From UBA4285 sp050944355 (GTDB taxonomy: Bacteria; Bacillota; Clostridia; Lachnospirales; Lachnospiraceae), in the NCBI GenBank assembly GCA_050944355.1, contig JBMNQX010000001.1, forward strand, positions 310,001 to 374,000: DNA of 64,000 nucleotides, written 5' to 3'. Every line of letters starts with the position of its first letter. Positions within the stretch are counted from its first letter, which is position 1. Under the pieces are notes generated by a model that saw nothing but the letters and a program-made list of their open reading frames with translations, searched no databases and was not told the DNA's origin. This document shows, piece after piece, positions 33,320 through 42,169 of the stretch. Position numbers and translations under genes: made by a program.

Positions 33320-33879
33320 TCTTTCTTCCCCCTCTTTTTAAGAAAGATATGCTGATTCGTCTTGTAAGCCTTGATCCGGACGATTTCAAATCCCATATCT
33401 TCGGCGTAAGGAAGCTCCTCGTCCAGGTTTTCTTCTACAATGATCAGCGAGTTTTCATCTATAATGTCCGATACGGAAAGCTGAGCCAGGACATCTTCTT
33501 CAAGTCCTCTGCCGTATGGCGGATCGATGTAGACGATGTCAAATTTCCCCAGGCCGGCGAGCTTTCGGATGGCCGTGACGCAGTCCGTTTCCATCACGCG
33601 GGAATTGTCAGTAAACTTCGTGAACTTCAGATTGTCCCGGATTACGCCGCAGGCCCGTCTGGAGTTGTCGACAAATACGGCTTCTTTCGCGTGGCGGCTG
33701 AGCGCCTCGATGCCGATTGATCCGGTCCCGGCGAACAGATCCAGGAACCGGCTGCGGGGCACCTCCAGCTGAATAATATTGAAAAGAGTTTCTTTTATTC
33801 TGTCAAGTGTCGGACGCGTGTCCTCGCCTTCCAGAGATTTGAGCGGCATGCTCCTCGCCGTTCCGGCAATCACTCTCAT
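33316..33879 (-). CDS. rsmD: 16S rRNA (guanine-N2)-methyltransferase RsmD
   Basis: RsmD (187 residues) methylates G966 of 16S rRNA. It begins MRVIAGTARSMPLKSLEG, with FLDLFAGTGSIGIEALSR as the SAM-binding site and the catalytic DPPY in IVYIDPPYGRG. It overlaps plsY upstream and coaD downstream by four bases each, so the genes are translationally coupled. Confidence 0.95.
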   Translation of the reverse strand: MRVIAGTARSMPLKSLEGEDTRPTLDRIKETLFNIIQLEVPRSRFLDLFAGTGSIGIEALSRHAKEAVFVDNSRRACGVIRDNLKFTKFTDNSRVMETDCVTAIRKLAGLGKFDIVYIDPPYGRGLEEDVLAQLSVSDIIDENSLIIVEENLDEELPYAEDMGFEIVRIKAYKTNQHIFLKKRGKKE

Positions 33880-34547
33880 GTTTTATTCTCCCTTTTTTTC
33901 TTCGGATCCCTGATCTTGCGCTCCGACCCGTTCCTCAGTCTCTGGATGTTTCCCCGGTGCTGATATACGGAAAGAAGTGCCAGCACAATCGGGATGATCA
34001 CGACTTCCGCGAGATTTCCGCCCTGTGCGGGCACCAGACCGATCAGCGCGAAGATGACAAATTCGATCGCGAACCCGCATGTCAGAAACATGGATGCAAG
34101 CGACACATAGCGCGAGCTGTACATCACACAGATAAACGTCAGAAATCCGAGGACGATCAGAATCGCGAAATACGGGCGGATAAACACCAGGGAAATAATG
34201 ACGCCTGTCGTCGAGGCAATGCCCTTCCCGCCTTTGAAATGCAGATAGAACGGATAATCGTGTCCGAGCACCGCGCCGAGCCCGCTGTACATGGCGATGA
34301 CGATGGCCGGCAGATTTCCGCCGAAAAGAGCCCGGCACACCAGAAATGAGAGGAGGACCTTGCCCATATCACAGATATAGGTCAGGTATCCGATTTTCTT
34401 TCCCATGGCGCGTATTACGTTTGTCGTGCCGGCGTTTCCGCTCCCGACGGTGCGGATGTCGACGCCGTGCCATTTACAGAGCCAATAGCCGCTCTGAATG
34501 ATAGCGCCGAACAGATATCCGATGATCACACAGAGAATTCTTTCCAT
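33876..34547 (-). CDS. plsY: Glycerol-3-phosphate acyltransferase PlsY
   Basis: PlsY (223 residues) is the membrane enzyme that transfers acyl groups from acyl-phosphate to glycerol-3-phosphate, the first step of phospholipid synthesis. Conserved loops are visible: GSGNAGTTNVIRAMG, LGHDYPFYLHFKGGKGIASTTG, and several membrane helices. The C-terminus is basic (RLRNGSERKIRDPKKKREN). ATG 34547 overlaps the der stop, with AGGAG seven bases upstream. Confidence 0.95.
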   Translation of the reverse strand: MERILCVIIGYLFGAIIQSGYWLCKWHGVDIRTVGSGNAGTTNVIRAMGKKIGYLTYICDMGKVLLSFLVCRALFGGNLPAIVIAMYSGLGAVLGHDYPFYLHFKGGKGIASTTGVIISLVFIRPYFAILIVLGFLTFICVMYSSRYVSLASMFLTCGFAIEFVIFALIGLVPAQGGNLAEVVIIPIVLALLSVYQHRGNIQRLRNGSERKIRDPKKKRENKT

Positions 34548-35875
34548 CACTGATCTCCTGACTTTTCGCGGCTGATAAAATGAATTGCTGTGCCGCGGAA
34601 TCCGAACGCGTCTCTCAGCCTGTTTTCGATATATCTTGTGTAAGAAAAGTGAGTGAGTGATTTGTCATTGACGAACATGACAAATGTCGGCGGCTCGACA
34701 CTCACCTGTGTCATATAGAAAATCCTGAGACGGCGGCCCTTGTCAGACGGCGGCTGCTTCATCGCCACGGCGTCCGCTAGTACCTGGTTCAGCGCACCTG
34801 TCGGCACACGCATCGTCTGATTTTCCCGCACGATATCGATCATCTCGAACAGTTTCTGCGTCCGCTGTCCGGTCTTTGCCGAGATGAAAATGATCTCGGC
34901 GTAAGGCATAAATGAAAGCGTGCTGCGGATTCTGTCCGCGTATTCATACACGGAATGGCCGTCTTTGTCGGCAATGGCGTCCCATTTGTTCACGGCGATG
35001 ATGATGCCCTTGCCCCGTTCATGCGCGATGCCGCCGATTTTCGCGTCCTGCTCGGTGATCCCCTGCGTGGCATCGATCACCAGAATGCAGATATCGGCGC
35101 GCTCAACGGCCGCTACCGCCCGGATAATAGAATACCGTTCGATGTCCGCCGTAATTTTGCTCTTGCGGCGAAGTCCTGCCGTATCGATAAAAACATACTC
35201 CGATCCCTTGTATTTGACCGGTGTGTCAACGGCGTCTCTCGTCGTTCCGGCGACATCTGACACAATCAGGCGGTTTTCGCCGAGCAGACGGTTGATCAGC
35301 GACGATTTTCCGACATTCGGTTTTCCGATCACGGCTATGCGCGGCCTGTCGTCGTCTTCCTGCAGAGGCGGCTGTTCCGGAAGCTTCGCGAACACAGCGT
35401 CGAGCAGATCGCCGATGCCGAGCTTGGCCGAAGCGGAAATCGGAATCGGATCCCCGAGTCCCAGATTATAGAACTCGAAGACGTCCGCCATCTGCTTCTC
35501 GTAATTTTCCACCTTGTTGACGGCCAGTACAACCGGCTTGTGGCTTCTGCGGAGCATATCCGTGACCTTCAGATCATCGTCGACAAGGCCATCTCTCGCA
35601 TCTGTCAGAAAAATGATCGCATCCGCCGTTTCAATCGCGACCTGCGCCTGTTCCCGCATCTGCTTCAGAATGACGTCTGAAGAGTCCGGTTCGATGCCCC
35701 CGGTGTCAATCAGGGTAAATGAATGATCAAGCCATTCGACATCGGCGTAAATCCGGTCTCTGGTCACACCAGGCGTGTCCTCGACGATCGAAATCTTCGA
35801 GCCCGCGATGCTGTTGAACAGAGTGGATTTTCCGACATTCGGTCTTCCCACAATGGCTACGATAGGTTTTGACAT
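34547..35875 (-). CDS. der: Ribosome-associated GTPase Der (EngA)
   Basis: Der (442 residues) has two tandem GTPase domains and a C-terminal KH-like domain and acts in 50S assembly. First G domain: GRPNVGKSTLFN and DTGGIE. Second: GKPNVGKSSLINRLLGEN, DTAGLRRK and VNKWD. The KH-like part ends near YIENRLRDAFGFRGTAIHF. Length and order are normal. It is followed by plsY with overlapping codons. Confidence 0.97.
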   Translation of the reverse strand: MSKPIVAIVGRPNVGKSTLFNSIAGSKISIVEDTPGVTRDRIYADVEWLDHSFTLIDTGGIEPDSSDVILKQMREQAQVAIETADAIIFLTDARDGLVDDDLKVTDMLRRSHKPVVLAVNKVENYEKQMADVFEFYNLGLGDPIPISASAKLGIGDLLDAVFAKLPEQPPLQEDDDRPRIAVIGKPNVGKSSLINRLLGENRLIVSDVAGTTRDAVDTPVKYKGSEYVFIDTAGLRRKSKITADIERYSIIRAVAAVERADICILVIDATQGITEQDAKIGGIAHERGKGIIIAVNKWDAIADKDGHSVYEYADRIRSTLSFMPYAEIIFISAKTGQRTQKLFEMIDIVRENQTMRVPTGALNQVLADAVAMKQPPSDKGRRLRIFYMTQVSVEPPTFVMFVNDKSLTHFSYTRYIENRLRDAFGFRGTAIHFISREKSGDQ

Positions 35876-35890
35876 TTGGTCTCCTTTATA

Positions 35891-36568
35891 TCATATGTTC
35901 TCGATCTGCCAGTCGATCGGCTCAATCCCGTTTTTCTCGAGAAACGCGTTCGTCTTCGAGAAATGCCGGCAGCCAAAGAACCCTTTGTAAGCGGAAAGGG
36001 GACTCGGATGTGCCGCCTGCAGGACCAGATGCTTCGGATTGTTCAGCATCGCGGCCTTGCGTCGGGCCGGTCCTCCCCACAGCAGGAAAACGATCGGGCG
36101 GTCCTGCTCATTCAGAATGCGGATCGCCGCGTCCGTGAACTGCTCCCAGCCGATTCCGCGGTGCGAATTGGGTTCGTGCGCGCGCACGGTGAGAACCGTG
36201 TTGAGAAGCATGACTCCCTGATCGGCCCATTTCTTAAGATATCCGTTGTTCGGAATATAACAGCCGAGATCGTCGTGCAGCTCCTGATAAATGTTGACAA
36301 GAGACGGCGGGATTTCGACGCCCGGATTGACCGAAAAGCACAGCCCCGTCGCCTGTCCCGGGTTAAAATACGGATCCTGTCCGAGGATAACAGCCTTCAC
36401 ACTTTTCAGCGGCGTGAAATGAAAAGCATTGAGGATGTCATCCCCCGGCGGATAAATCGGGTGTCCGCTGTTGTACTCGGCATTAACCGTCTCGACCAGT
36501 TTTTTGTAATACGGTTTTGAAAACTCGGGCGTCAGAGGCTCAAGCCAGTCATTTGTAATCGGAGGCAT
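35891..36568 (-). CDS. ung: Uracil-DNA glycosylase (family 1)
   Basis: Ung (225 residues) removes uracil from DNA. The catalytic aspartate motif is in VILGQDPYFNPGQATGLCFS, and the intercalation loop is HPSPLSAYKGFFGCRHFS. VMLLNTVLTVRAHEPNSH is also conserved. It lies 20 bases downstream of hisF and 15 bases upstream of der, probably on one transcript. Confidence 0.97.
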   Translation of the reverse strand: MPPITNDWLEPLTPEFSKPYYKKLVETVNAEYNSGHPIYPPGDDILNAFHFTPLKSVKAVILGQDPYFNPGQATGLCFSVNPGVEIPPSLVNIYQELHDDLGCYIPNNGYLKKWADQGVMLLNTVLTVRAHEPNSHRGIGWEQFTDAAIRILNEQDRPIVFLLWGGPARRKAAMLNNPKHLVLQAAHPSPLSAYKGFFGCRHFSKTNAFLEKNGIEPIDWQIENI

Positions 36569-36588
36569 TCACAAACCATCTCTTTTCT

Positions 36589-37362
36589 TTATTGTTCAGC
36601 CGGAATCCGGACCGGAATGCCGTGGCTGCGCAGATATTTTTTCAGATCCAGAATATCCAGTTCTTTGTAGTGAAACAGCGAAGCAGCCAGCGCGGCGTCC
36701 GCGTGGCCTTCTTTGAAAGCCGTCAGGAAATCCTCTTTTTTCCCGGCGCCGCCGGATGCGATGACCGGTATGTGGACCGCGTCGGCAATGGTCCGGGTCA
36801 GATTGAGGTCATACCCCTGCTTCTGACCGTCGCAGTCCATGCTTGTCAGAAGAATTTCGCCGGCGCCGAGTTTCTCGGCCTTTATTGCCCACTCGACGGC
36901 GTCCATGTTCACATCGATTCTACCGCCGCTGCGGTAGATCGTCCATCCTTCACTGTCTTCCCGCTTCTTCGCGTCGATTGCCACGACGACGCACTGAGAG
37001 CCGAACTTTTCGGCAGCCTCGGAAATCAGATTCGGGTTCAGAATCGCGGCGCTGTTTATGGAAATCTTGTCAGCGCCTTCGCGAAGCAGCTCTTTGAAGT
37101 CATCAACCGTGCGGATGCCGCCGCCCACGGTAAACGGAATGAATACTTTCTCCGCTACTTTGCGGACAAGATCGACAGTTGTCTCGCGGCGGTCGGATGT
37201 CGCTGTGATATCCAGAAATACCAGTTCGTCGGCACCGCCCTTGTCATACATTTCGGCGACCTCGACCGGATCGCCGGCGTCCCGGAGATTTACAAAACTC
37301 GTGCCCTTGACAACCCGGCCGTTTTTGCAGTCCAGGCAGGGTATAATCCGCTTCGTAAGCAT
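36589..37362 (-). CDS. hisF: Imidazole glycerol phosphate synthase cyclase HisF
   Basis: HisF (257 residues) forms the imidazole ring using ammonia from HisH. The first catalytic aspartate is in IIPCLDCKNGRVVKG; the second in LLTSMDCDGQKQGYDLNLT. Phosphate sites GGGIRTVDDF and ASGGAGKKEDF are present. ATG 37362 overlaps the hisH stop (TGATG), with GGAGG seven bases upstream. The hisF-hisH pair is separated from the main his operon by about 9 kb. Confidence 0.96.
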   Translation of the reverse strand: MLTKRIIPCLDCKNGRVVKGTSFVNLRDAGDPVEVAEMYDKGGADELVFLDITATSDRRETTVDLVRKVAEKVFIPFTVGGGIRTVDDFKELLREGADKISINSAAILNPNLISEAAEKFGSQCVVVAIDAKKREDSEGWTIYRSGGRIDVNMDAVEWAIKAEKLGAGEILLTSMDCDGQKQGYDLNLTRTIADAVHIPVIASGGAGKKEDFLTAFKEGHADAALAASLFHYKELDILDLKKYLRSHGIPVRIPAEQ

Positions 37363-37967
37363 CACTTCACCTCCAGGAAATTCTTGAGAACCTTCATGCC
37401 GACACGGCTGCTCTTCTCGGGATGAAACTGCGTACCGAAGCAGTTTCCCTTCTGCACAGACGCGTCAAACAGCTGACTGTACTGGCATGTGGCCGTGACA
37501 ATGGACGGATCGTCCGCCTTCAGGTAATAGGAATGAACGAAATATACATACGGATTCTCGCCGATGCCGGTGAGAATCGTGGCGCCCGGCCGGATGCTGA
37601 TGCTGTTCCATCCCATGTGCGGAATCTTGTCCGTATCAGAGCGGAAACGGTAAAATCTGCCCTTGAAAATGCCAAGCCCCGGGACATCCGGCGATTCTTC
37701 GCTGGACTCGAAAAGAAGCTGCATGCCGACGCAGATTCCCAGGAACGGCTTTCCGCTGTTGATCGTGTCGTGAATCACCCCGACGAGATCATAATCCTGC
37801 AGATGCTGCATGCAGTCTCCGAAAGCGCCGACACCCGGCAGAATCACATGGTCGGCGGACAGAATTGTATTCTTGTCACGGGTAACAACAGGATCAGCCC
37901 CCAGAGTGACGAGAGCCTTTTCGACGCTCTTGATATTACCCGAATCATAATCGATGATTGCTATCAC
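37362..37967 (-). CDS. hisH: Imidazole glycerol phosphate synthase glutaminase HisH
   Basis: HisH (201 residues) is the glutamine amidotransferase partner of HisF. The nucleophile cysteine is in LGICVGMQLLFE; the His-Glu pair is in TQFHPEKSSRVG. The N-terminus IAIIDYDSGNIKSVEKAL is typical. No 8-bp tandem repeat like that before hisZ was seen in the short gap after mtaB, so this pair may be regulated differently. Confidence 0.96.
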   Translation of the reverse strand: MIAIIDYDSGNIKSVEKALVTLGADPVVTRDKNTILSADHVILPGVGAFGDCMQHLQDYDLVGVIHDTINSGKPFLGICVGMQLLFESSEESPDVPGLGIFKGRFYRFRSDTDKIPHMGWNSISIRPGATILTGIGENPYVYFVHSYYLKADDPSIVTATCQYSQLFDASVQKGNCFGTQFHPEKSSRVGMKVLKNFLEVK

Positions 37968-37995
37968 TTTAAGCCTCCCTGCCCGCGGGCTTCAC

Positions 37996-39357
37996 TTATC
38001 TGACAAATGCTCCGGCACACCCGTCCTGAAACAATTGTAACACTCTGACTCTGCAAATGGACCCTGACAATGCTTCAGGCTGCCTGTCGGTTTCGCACGG
38101 TATATATATTTTTATATAATTTCCCGTGAGCCCCGTAAAGTACTTTTTGCTGTCCACTGTCTCCGTCTGCTCGATCAGGACGTCTTTCACCTCATTTTTG
38201 AAGCTGCTGCGGTACTCATGCGCCTGTCTCTGTGCTTCCGCGATGAGTCGTTTCGAGCGCTCGTGCTTGATGCTCTGCGGAATCTGTCCGCCCATCCGAT
38301 CGGCCACGGTGCCGGCCCGCCTCGAATACTTGAAAACATGACATTCGTAGAACCGGATTTTTTCGACAAAGGCAAGAGTCTCCTCAAATTCCTCTTCTGT
38401 CTCCTGGGGAAATCCGACGATAATGTCTGTCGTGATGGCCGGCCTGTCAAATGTCCGTCTGAGAAGCCCGACACTCTCGGCGAATTCCTGCGTTGTATAT
38501 CTGCGGTTCATCCGGCGAAGAACGCTGTCTGATCCGCTCTGAAGAGACAGATGAAAATGCGGACAGAAAGACGGAATGGCGGCGAGCCGTTTTGCGAAGT
38601 CTTCCGTGATCACGCGCGGCTCGAGCGACCCGAGCCGGATGCGTTTTACGCCCGGAATCTGACTGACCTTTTCGATGACGTCAATCAGACTTCCGTGATT
38701 GTTGTCCAAACCATAGGAAGTCAGGTGAATGCCCGTCAGGACAAATTCAGAAAACCCTTTGTCGGCCATGCGCTCCACTTCGCGGAGGATGCTGTCCTCA
38801 TCGCGGCTGCGAATCCGCCCGCGCAGATACGGTATAATGCAGTATGTGCAGAACTGATTGCATCCGTCCTGCATCTTGACAAATACCCGGGTGCGGTCTT
38901 TTACTTCTGTCAGCGGCATGTCTTCGTACTCGGAGTCCTTGCTGATATCCTCTACTTCCGAGAGCGCGTGGCGCCTGAGTTTTTCTTCATCTGTCTCAGA
39001 AGCGCGCCTGTCCTCGAATGTTTTCAGTATTGAAATCAGATCTCTCTTCCGGTTGTTTCCCAATACGATATCGATGGCAGGATCACGCGCCAGACTTTCT
39101 GCTTTTTCCTGCGCATAGCATCCGGAAGCGATGACAACCGCGTCCGGATACAATTTTCTGGCTTTGTGGAGCATTTGTCTTGATTTGTGGTCAGCAATAT
39201 TCGTGACCGCACAGGTGTTGATGATGCAGACGTCGGCATTTTTCTCCCCGCCAAACGGGACGATCTCATATCCGGCTTTGACAAGCATCTGCTCCATAGA
39301 CTCCGCTTCATAAGCGTTGACTTTGCATCCGAGATTATGGACAGCTGCGGTTTTCAA
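37996..39357 (-). CDS. mtaB: tRNA t6A37 methylthiotransferase MtaB
   Basis: A 453-residue radical-SAM enzyme that adds a methylthio group to t6A37 of tRNA. The N-terminal domain binds one iron-sulphur cluster (LGCKVNAYE, INTCAVT, SGCYAQ). The radical-SAM cluster motif is in DGCNQFCTYCIIPYLRGRIRS, and a TRAM-like tail follows about residue 390. I choose TTG 39357 (KTAAVHNLGCKV) because GAGGG lies seven bases upstream; the GTG 15 bases earlier would overlap that ribosome site. Confidence 0.93.
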   Translation of the reverse strand: MKTAAVHNLGCKVNAYEAESMEQMLVKAGYEIVPFGGEKNADVCIINTCAVTNIADHKSRQMLHKARKLYPDAVVIASGCYAQEKAESLARDPAIDIVLGNNRKRDLISILKTFEDRRASETDEEKLRRHALSEVEDISKDSEYEDMPLTEVKDRTRVFVKMQDGCNQFCTYCIIPYLRGRIRSRDEDSILREVERMADKGFSEFVLTGIHLTSYGLDNNHGSLIDVIEKVSQIPGVKRIRLGSLEPRVITEDFAKRLAAIPSFCPHFHLSLQSGSDSVLRRMNRRYTTQEFAESVGLLRRTFDRPAITTDIIVGFPQETEEEFEETLAFVEKIRFYECHVFKYSRRAGTVADRMGGQIPQSIKHERSKRLIAEAQRQAHEYRSSFKNEVKDVLIEQTETVDSKKYFTGLTGNYIKIYIPCETDRQPEALSGSICRVRVLQLFQDGCAGAFVR

Positions 39358-39378
39358 AACTATTTCCCTCACATTCCG

Positions 39379-39407
39379 TTGACTTATAAAAGCAAAAAAA
39401 GTATGAT
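39379..39407 (+). promoter_or_regulatory. Promoter of the HPr-like gene
   Basis: TTGACT (39379-39384), a 17-base spacer, TATGAT (39402-39407). The start would lie about 30 bases before the ATG at 39444, which has AGGAGGT upstream. Confidence 0.75.
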
Positions 39408-39443
39408 TATCACAGTAAAGCGTTTCGTGCAGGAGGTAAGAAC

Positions 39444-39686
39444 ATGAAAACAGTAAAGATTTCTCTCAATTCGATCGACAAGGTAAAGAACTTCGTCAAT
39501 GACATCTCCAAGTTCGATGTTGACTTTGACCTTGTTTCCGGGAGATATGTGATCGACGCCAAGTCTATCATGGGTATCTTCAGCCTGGATCTTTCCAAGC
39601 CGATTGAACTGAACATTCATGCGGATGAAGCGAGCGACGTCGATACGATTCTCAAAGTTCTCAAAAACTATATCGTAGAAGACTGA
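39444..39686 (+). CDS. HPr-like protein lacking the phosphorylated histidine
   Basis: An 80-residue protein with the size and fold pattern of the phosphocarrier HPr. Position 15 of HPr normally reads GLHARPA; here the corresponding stretch is NSIDKVKNFV, so no active-site histidine is present. The Ser-46 region is kept (VIDAKSIMGIFSLDLSKP). It therefore cannot carry phosphate in the phosphotransferase system, but might bind partners in the manner of HPr-Ser-P or Crh. It is monocistronic with its own promoter and terminator. Such proteins seem common in Lachnospiraceae. Confidence 0.85.
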   Translation: MKTVKISLNSIDKVKNFVNDISKFDVDFDLVSGRYVIDAKSIMGIFSLDLSKPIELNIHADEASDVDTILKVLKNYIVED

Positions 39687-39720
39687 GAGACGCATTTTTA
39701 CTGATGATAATGAACGCAAA

Positions 39721-39757
39721 CCCCGGATTTTCCTGAAAGAATCCGGGGTATTTTTTT
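39721..39757. terminator. Terminator between HPr-like gene and thiI
   Basis: CCCCGGATT (39721-39729) pairs with AATCCGGGG (39740-39748), followed by a run of seven T residues on the plus strand. It separates two convergent genes. Confidence 0.9.
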
Positions 39758-39785
39758 CTTGTGCGCCGGGGCTTTAAAATGCCCG

Positions 39786-40979
39786 TCATTCTTCCGCTAT
39801 TTCGTGACCGCAGAGTATCACCTGCTCCGTGTCGATTGCCTTCTGTACCATCTCATCGATGCCGTTGAGCTTTTTCTCATCCTTTTCGATGACGTGCAGC
39901 AGCGGCTTTGTGACAGGATGTTTCGCCACGAAGATTGTGCAGCAGTCTTCGTACGGCTCGATCGACGTGTCGTATGTTCCGATTTTCTCGGAAATATTGA
40001 TGATCTCCTGCTTGTCCATGCCGATGAGCGGACGGTAGACCGGAAGCGTGCAGACGGCGTTCGTGCACAAAAGGCTCGGCATCGTCTGACTCGCAACCTG
40101 TCCGATCGACTCGCCGGTGATCAGCCCGAGACATTTGTTCTTTTGGGCCAGTGCTTCCGCAATGCGCATCATATAGCGGCGCATGATGATCGTCAGTTCA
40201 TCGTGCGGACACTTCTGATAGATCGCCAGCTGAATTTCCGTAAAATTGACGACATGCAGGCGGATCGGTCCGGCAAAGGCCGATATTTCATTTGCCAGAT
40301 CGACAACTTTCTGTTTGGCGCGCTCGCTTGTGTACGGCGGCGCGTGAAAATAGGTGGCCTCAAGCTCGACGCCGCGTTTGCTGATCATATAGCCGGCGAC
40401 AGGGCTGTCGATGCCACCGGAAAGAAGGAGCATGGCCCTGCCTGCTGTTCCGACCGGCATGCCGCAGGGCCCCGGTATCTCCTGGCAGTAAATGTAAATC
40501 TTGTTGCGGATTTCCACCTGAAGCAATACTTCCGGGTTGTGAACGTCTACGTGCGTGCCCGGCATTGCGTCAAGAATCCGCCCGCCGAGCCCGGCGTTGA
40601 TCTGCATCGAGTCCATCGGATAGTTCTTGCGGCCGCGGCGCGCCTGAACTTTGAATGAAAACTTTCCGTCCGGATAACTGTCCCTGAGAAAATTGATGCA
40701 GTGCTCCGCCAAATCGTCAAATCCGTTGTCTGCGATCTCTTCAACCGGACAGATCCACACGATTCCGAAGACTTTCTTCAGCGCGCTGATGACTTCGTCG
40801 CTGTCAAAGCTCTCTGTCGCCGTCGCGTAGATCCGGCCGCTCTCTTTGTGAACCCTGAAGCCGCCGTCGATGCCGTATAGCGCGTGGCGGATCTGGCGGA
40901 CAAGAGCGTCCTCGAAAAGATAGCGATTGTTTCCCTTGATGCCGATCTCTCCGTATTTTATGAGAAATGCTGAAATCAT
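39786..40979 (-). CDS. thiI: tRNA 4-thiouridine synthase ThiI
   Basis: ThiI (397 residues) adds sulphur to U8 of tRNA. The N-terminal ferredoxin-like and THUMP domains span about 1-165. The PP-loop is in LLLSGGIDSPVAGYMISKRG, followed by CLGLITGESIGQVASQT. There is no C-terminal rhodanese domain, as in most Firmicutes. The neighbouring cysteine desulfurase (40997) ends 17 bases upstream and is the likely dedicated sulphur donor. Confidence 0.95.
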   Translation of the reverse strand: MISAFLIKYGEIGIKGNNRYLFEDALVRQIRHALYGIDGGFRVHKESGRIYATATESFDSDEVISALKKVFGIVWICPVEEIADNGFDDLAEHCINFLRDSYPDGKFSFKVQARRGRKNYPMDSMQINAGLGGRILDAMPGTHVDVHNPEVLLQVEIRNKIYIYCQEIPGPCGMPVGTAGRAMLLLSGGIDSPVAGYMISKRGVELEATYFHAPPYTSERAKQKVVDLANEISAFAGPIRLHVVNFTEIQLAIYQKCPHDELTIIMRRYMMRIAEALAQKNKCLGLITGESIGQVASQTMPSLLCTNAVCTLPVYRPLIGMDKQEIINISEKIGTYDTSIEPYEDCCTIFVAKHPVTKPLLHVIEKDEKKLNGIDEMVQKAIDTEQVILCGHEIAEE

Positions 40980-40996
40980 TTCTGAGTCCCTCTTAA

Positions 40997-42154
40997 TCAG
41001 TGTCTTGTGAACAGTCGCAGCTGCGGAAGAAGTTCCTTCAGCGCGCTGATGCAGTAATCAAGTTCTTCCTGTGTTGTCTCAAAGCAGAAACTGAAGCGAA
41101 GCGTCGAATCGAGCAGCGTGTCCGGAACGCCGATCGCCTGCAGGGTCGAACTCAGGCCCGGACGATTTGACGAGCAGGCCGAGCCGGACGAAACGTATAT
41201 GCCCTTCTCTTCCAGAGCGTGCAGAAGAACCTCTGCCCTTACGCCTTCAAACGAAGCGCTCACAATGTGCGGTGCGCTGTCTCTTCCTGTCTTTCCGTTG
41301 ATCGTCACACCCTCAATACTCTGCAGGTCCCTGACAAATTTGTCCTTCAGCGCATACAGTCTGTCGATTTTCGCGTCAAAATCTTTGCTGTAGGCAAGTT
41401 CTGCCGCGAGTCCAAGTCCCGCATACCCCGGGACATTTTCCGTGCCGGACCGCATGCCGCCCTGCTGGCCTCCGCCGTAGAGTATCGGATCGATTTTCGT
41501 GCCTTTTGCGATATAAAGAAATCCGGTGCCCTTCGGCGCATGAATTTTGTGCCCTGACACGCTCAGCGTATCGCACCCGATTCTGTGAACCGGGAGCCGG
41601 AGTTTGCCGTATGCCTGAATCGCGTCGACATGGTAGAGGATCGCCGGATTGAACGCTTTTACAATCCTACCGATCTCTTCGATCGGCTCAATGGCTCCCA
41701 TTTCGTTGTTGATGGCCATGCAGGACACAAGAATCGTCTCGTCGTCAAGCGCGTCCTTTAAGCTTTGCAGATCTACGATTCCGTCTCTGTCAACAGGCAG
41801 CCACGTGACGCGGTATCCTCTCGCCTCGAGGGCTCTGAACGGCTCTCTTACAGAAGAATGTTCGACACTGCTGACAATGATGTGCTTTCCGCGCCGCGCA
41901 TTTGCCATGGCGCCGCCTATGATCGCGGTGTTGTTGGATTCGGTCCCGCCGGACGTGAACAGAATCTCTTTCGGTGTACATTTGAGCGTCGCGGCAATCT
42001 GTTCGGACGCTTTTCTGAGATACTGTTCTGCCTGAAACCCCTTCAAGTGTTTGCTGGAAGGGTTGCCGTAGTCCTCCCGCATGAGCTTCACAACCAGGTC
42101 AATGACTGGTTCCGCCACACGTGTTGTCGCAGAGTTGTCAAGATATGCTTCCAT
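40997..42154 (-). CDS. Cysteine desulfurase (NifS/IscS-like, ThiI partner)
   Basis: A 385-residue PLP enzyme that takes sulphur from cysteine. It begins EAYLDNSATTRVAEPV; the PLP lysine is in SVSGHKIHAPKGTGFLYI; the active-site cysteine is in SSGSACSSNRPGLSSTL. Pairing with thiI matches the NifZ arrangement of Bacillus, in which the desulfurase serves tRNA thiolation. A general iron-sulphur role is not excluded, though no iscU or suf gene is nearby. Confidence 0.94.
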   Translation of the reverse strand: MEAYLDNSATTRVAEPVIDLVVKLMREDYGNPSSKHLKGFQAEQYLRKASEQIAATLKCTPKEILFTSGGTESNNTAIIGGAMANARRGKHIIVSSVEHSSVREPFRALEARGYRVTWLPVDRDGIVDLQSLKDALDDETILVSCMAINNEMGAIEPIEEIGRIVKAFNPAILYHVDAIQAYGKLRLPVHRIGCDTLSVSGHKIHAPKGTGFLYIAKGTKIDPILYGGGQQGGMRSGTENVPGYAGLGLAAELAYSKDFDAKIDRLYALKDKFVRDLQSIEGVTINGKTGRDSAPHIVSASFEGVRAEVLLHALEEKGIYVSSGSACSSNRPGLSSTLQAIGVPDTLLDSTLRFSFCFETTQEELDYCISALKELLPQLRLFTRH

Positions 42155-42169
42155 CGCTGTTACTTTTCC

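Noticed and set aside
39759..40658. Plus-strand open frame of 299 codons opposite thiI
   Set aside because: Shadow of thiI on the other strand, starting in the terminator region; no protein family resemblance.
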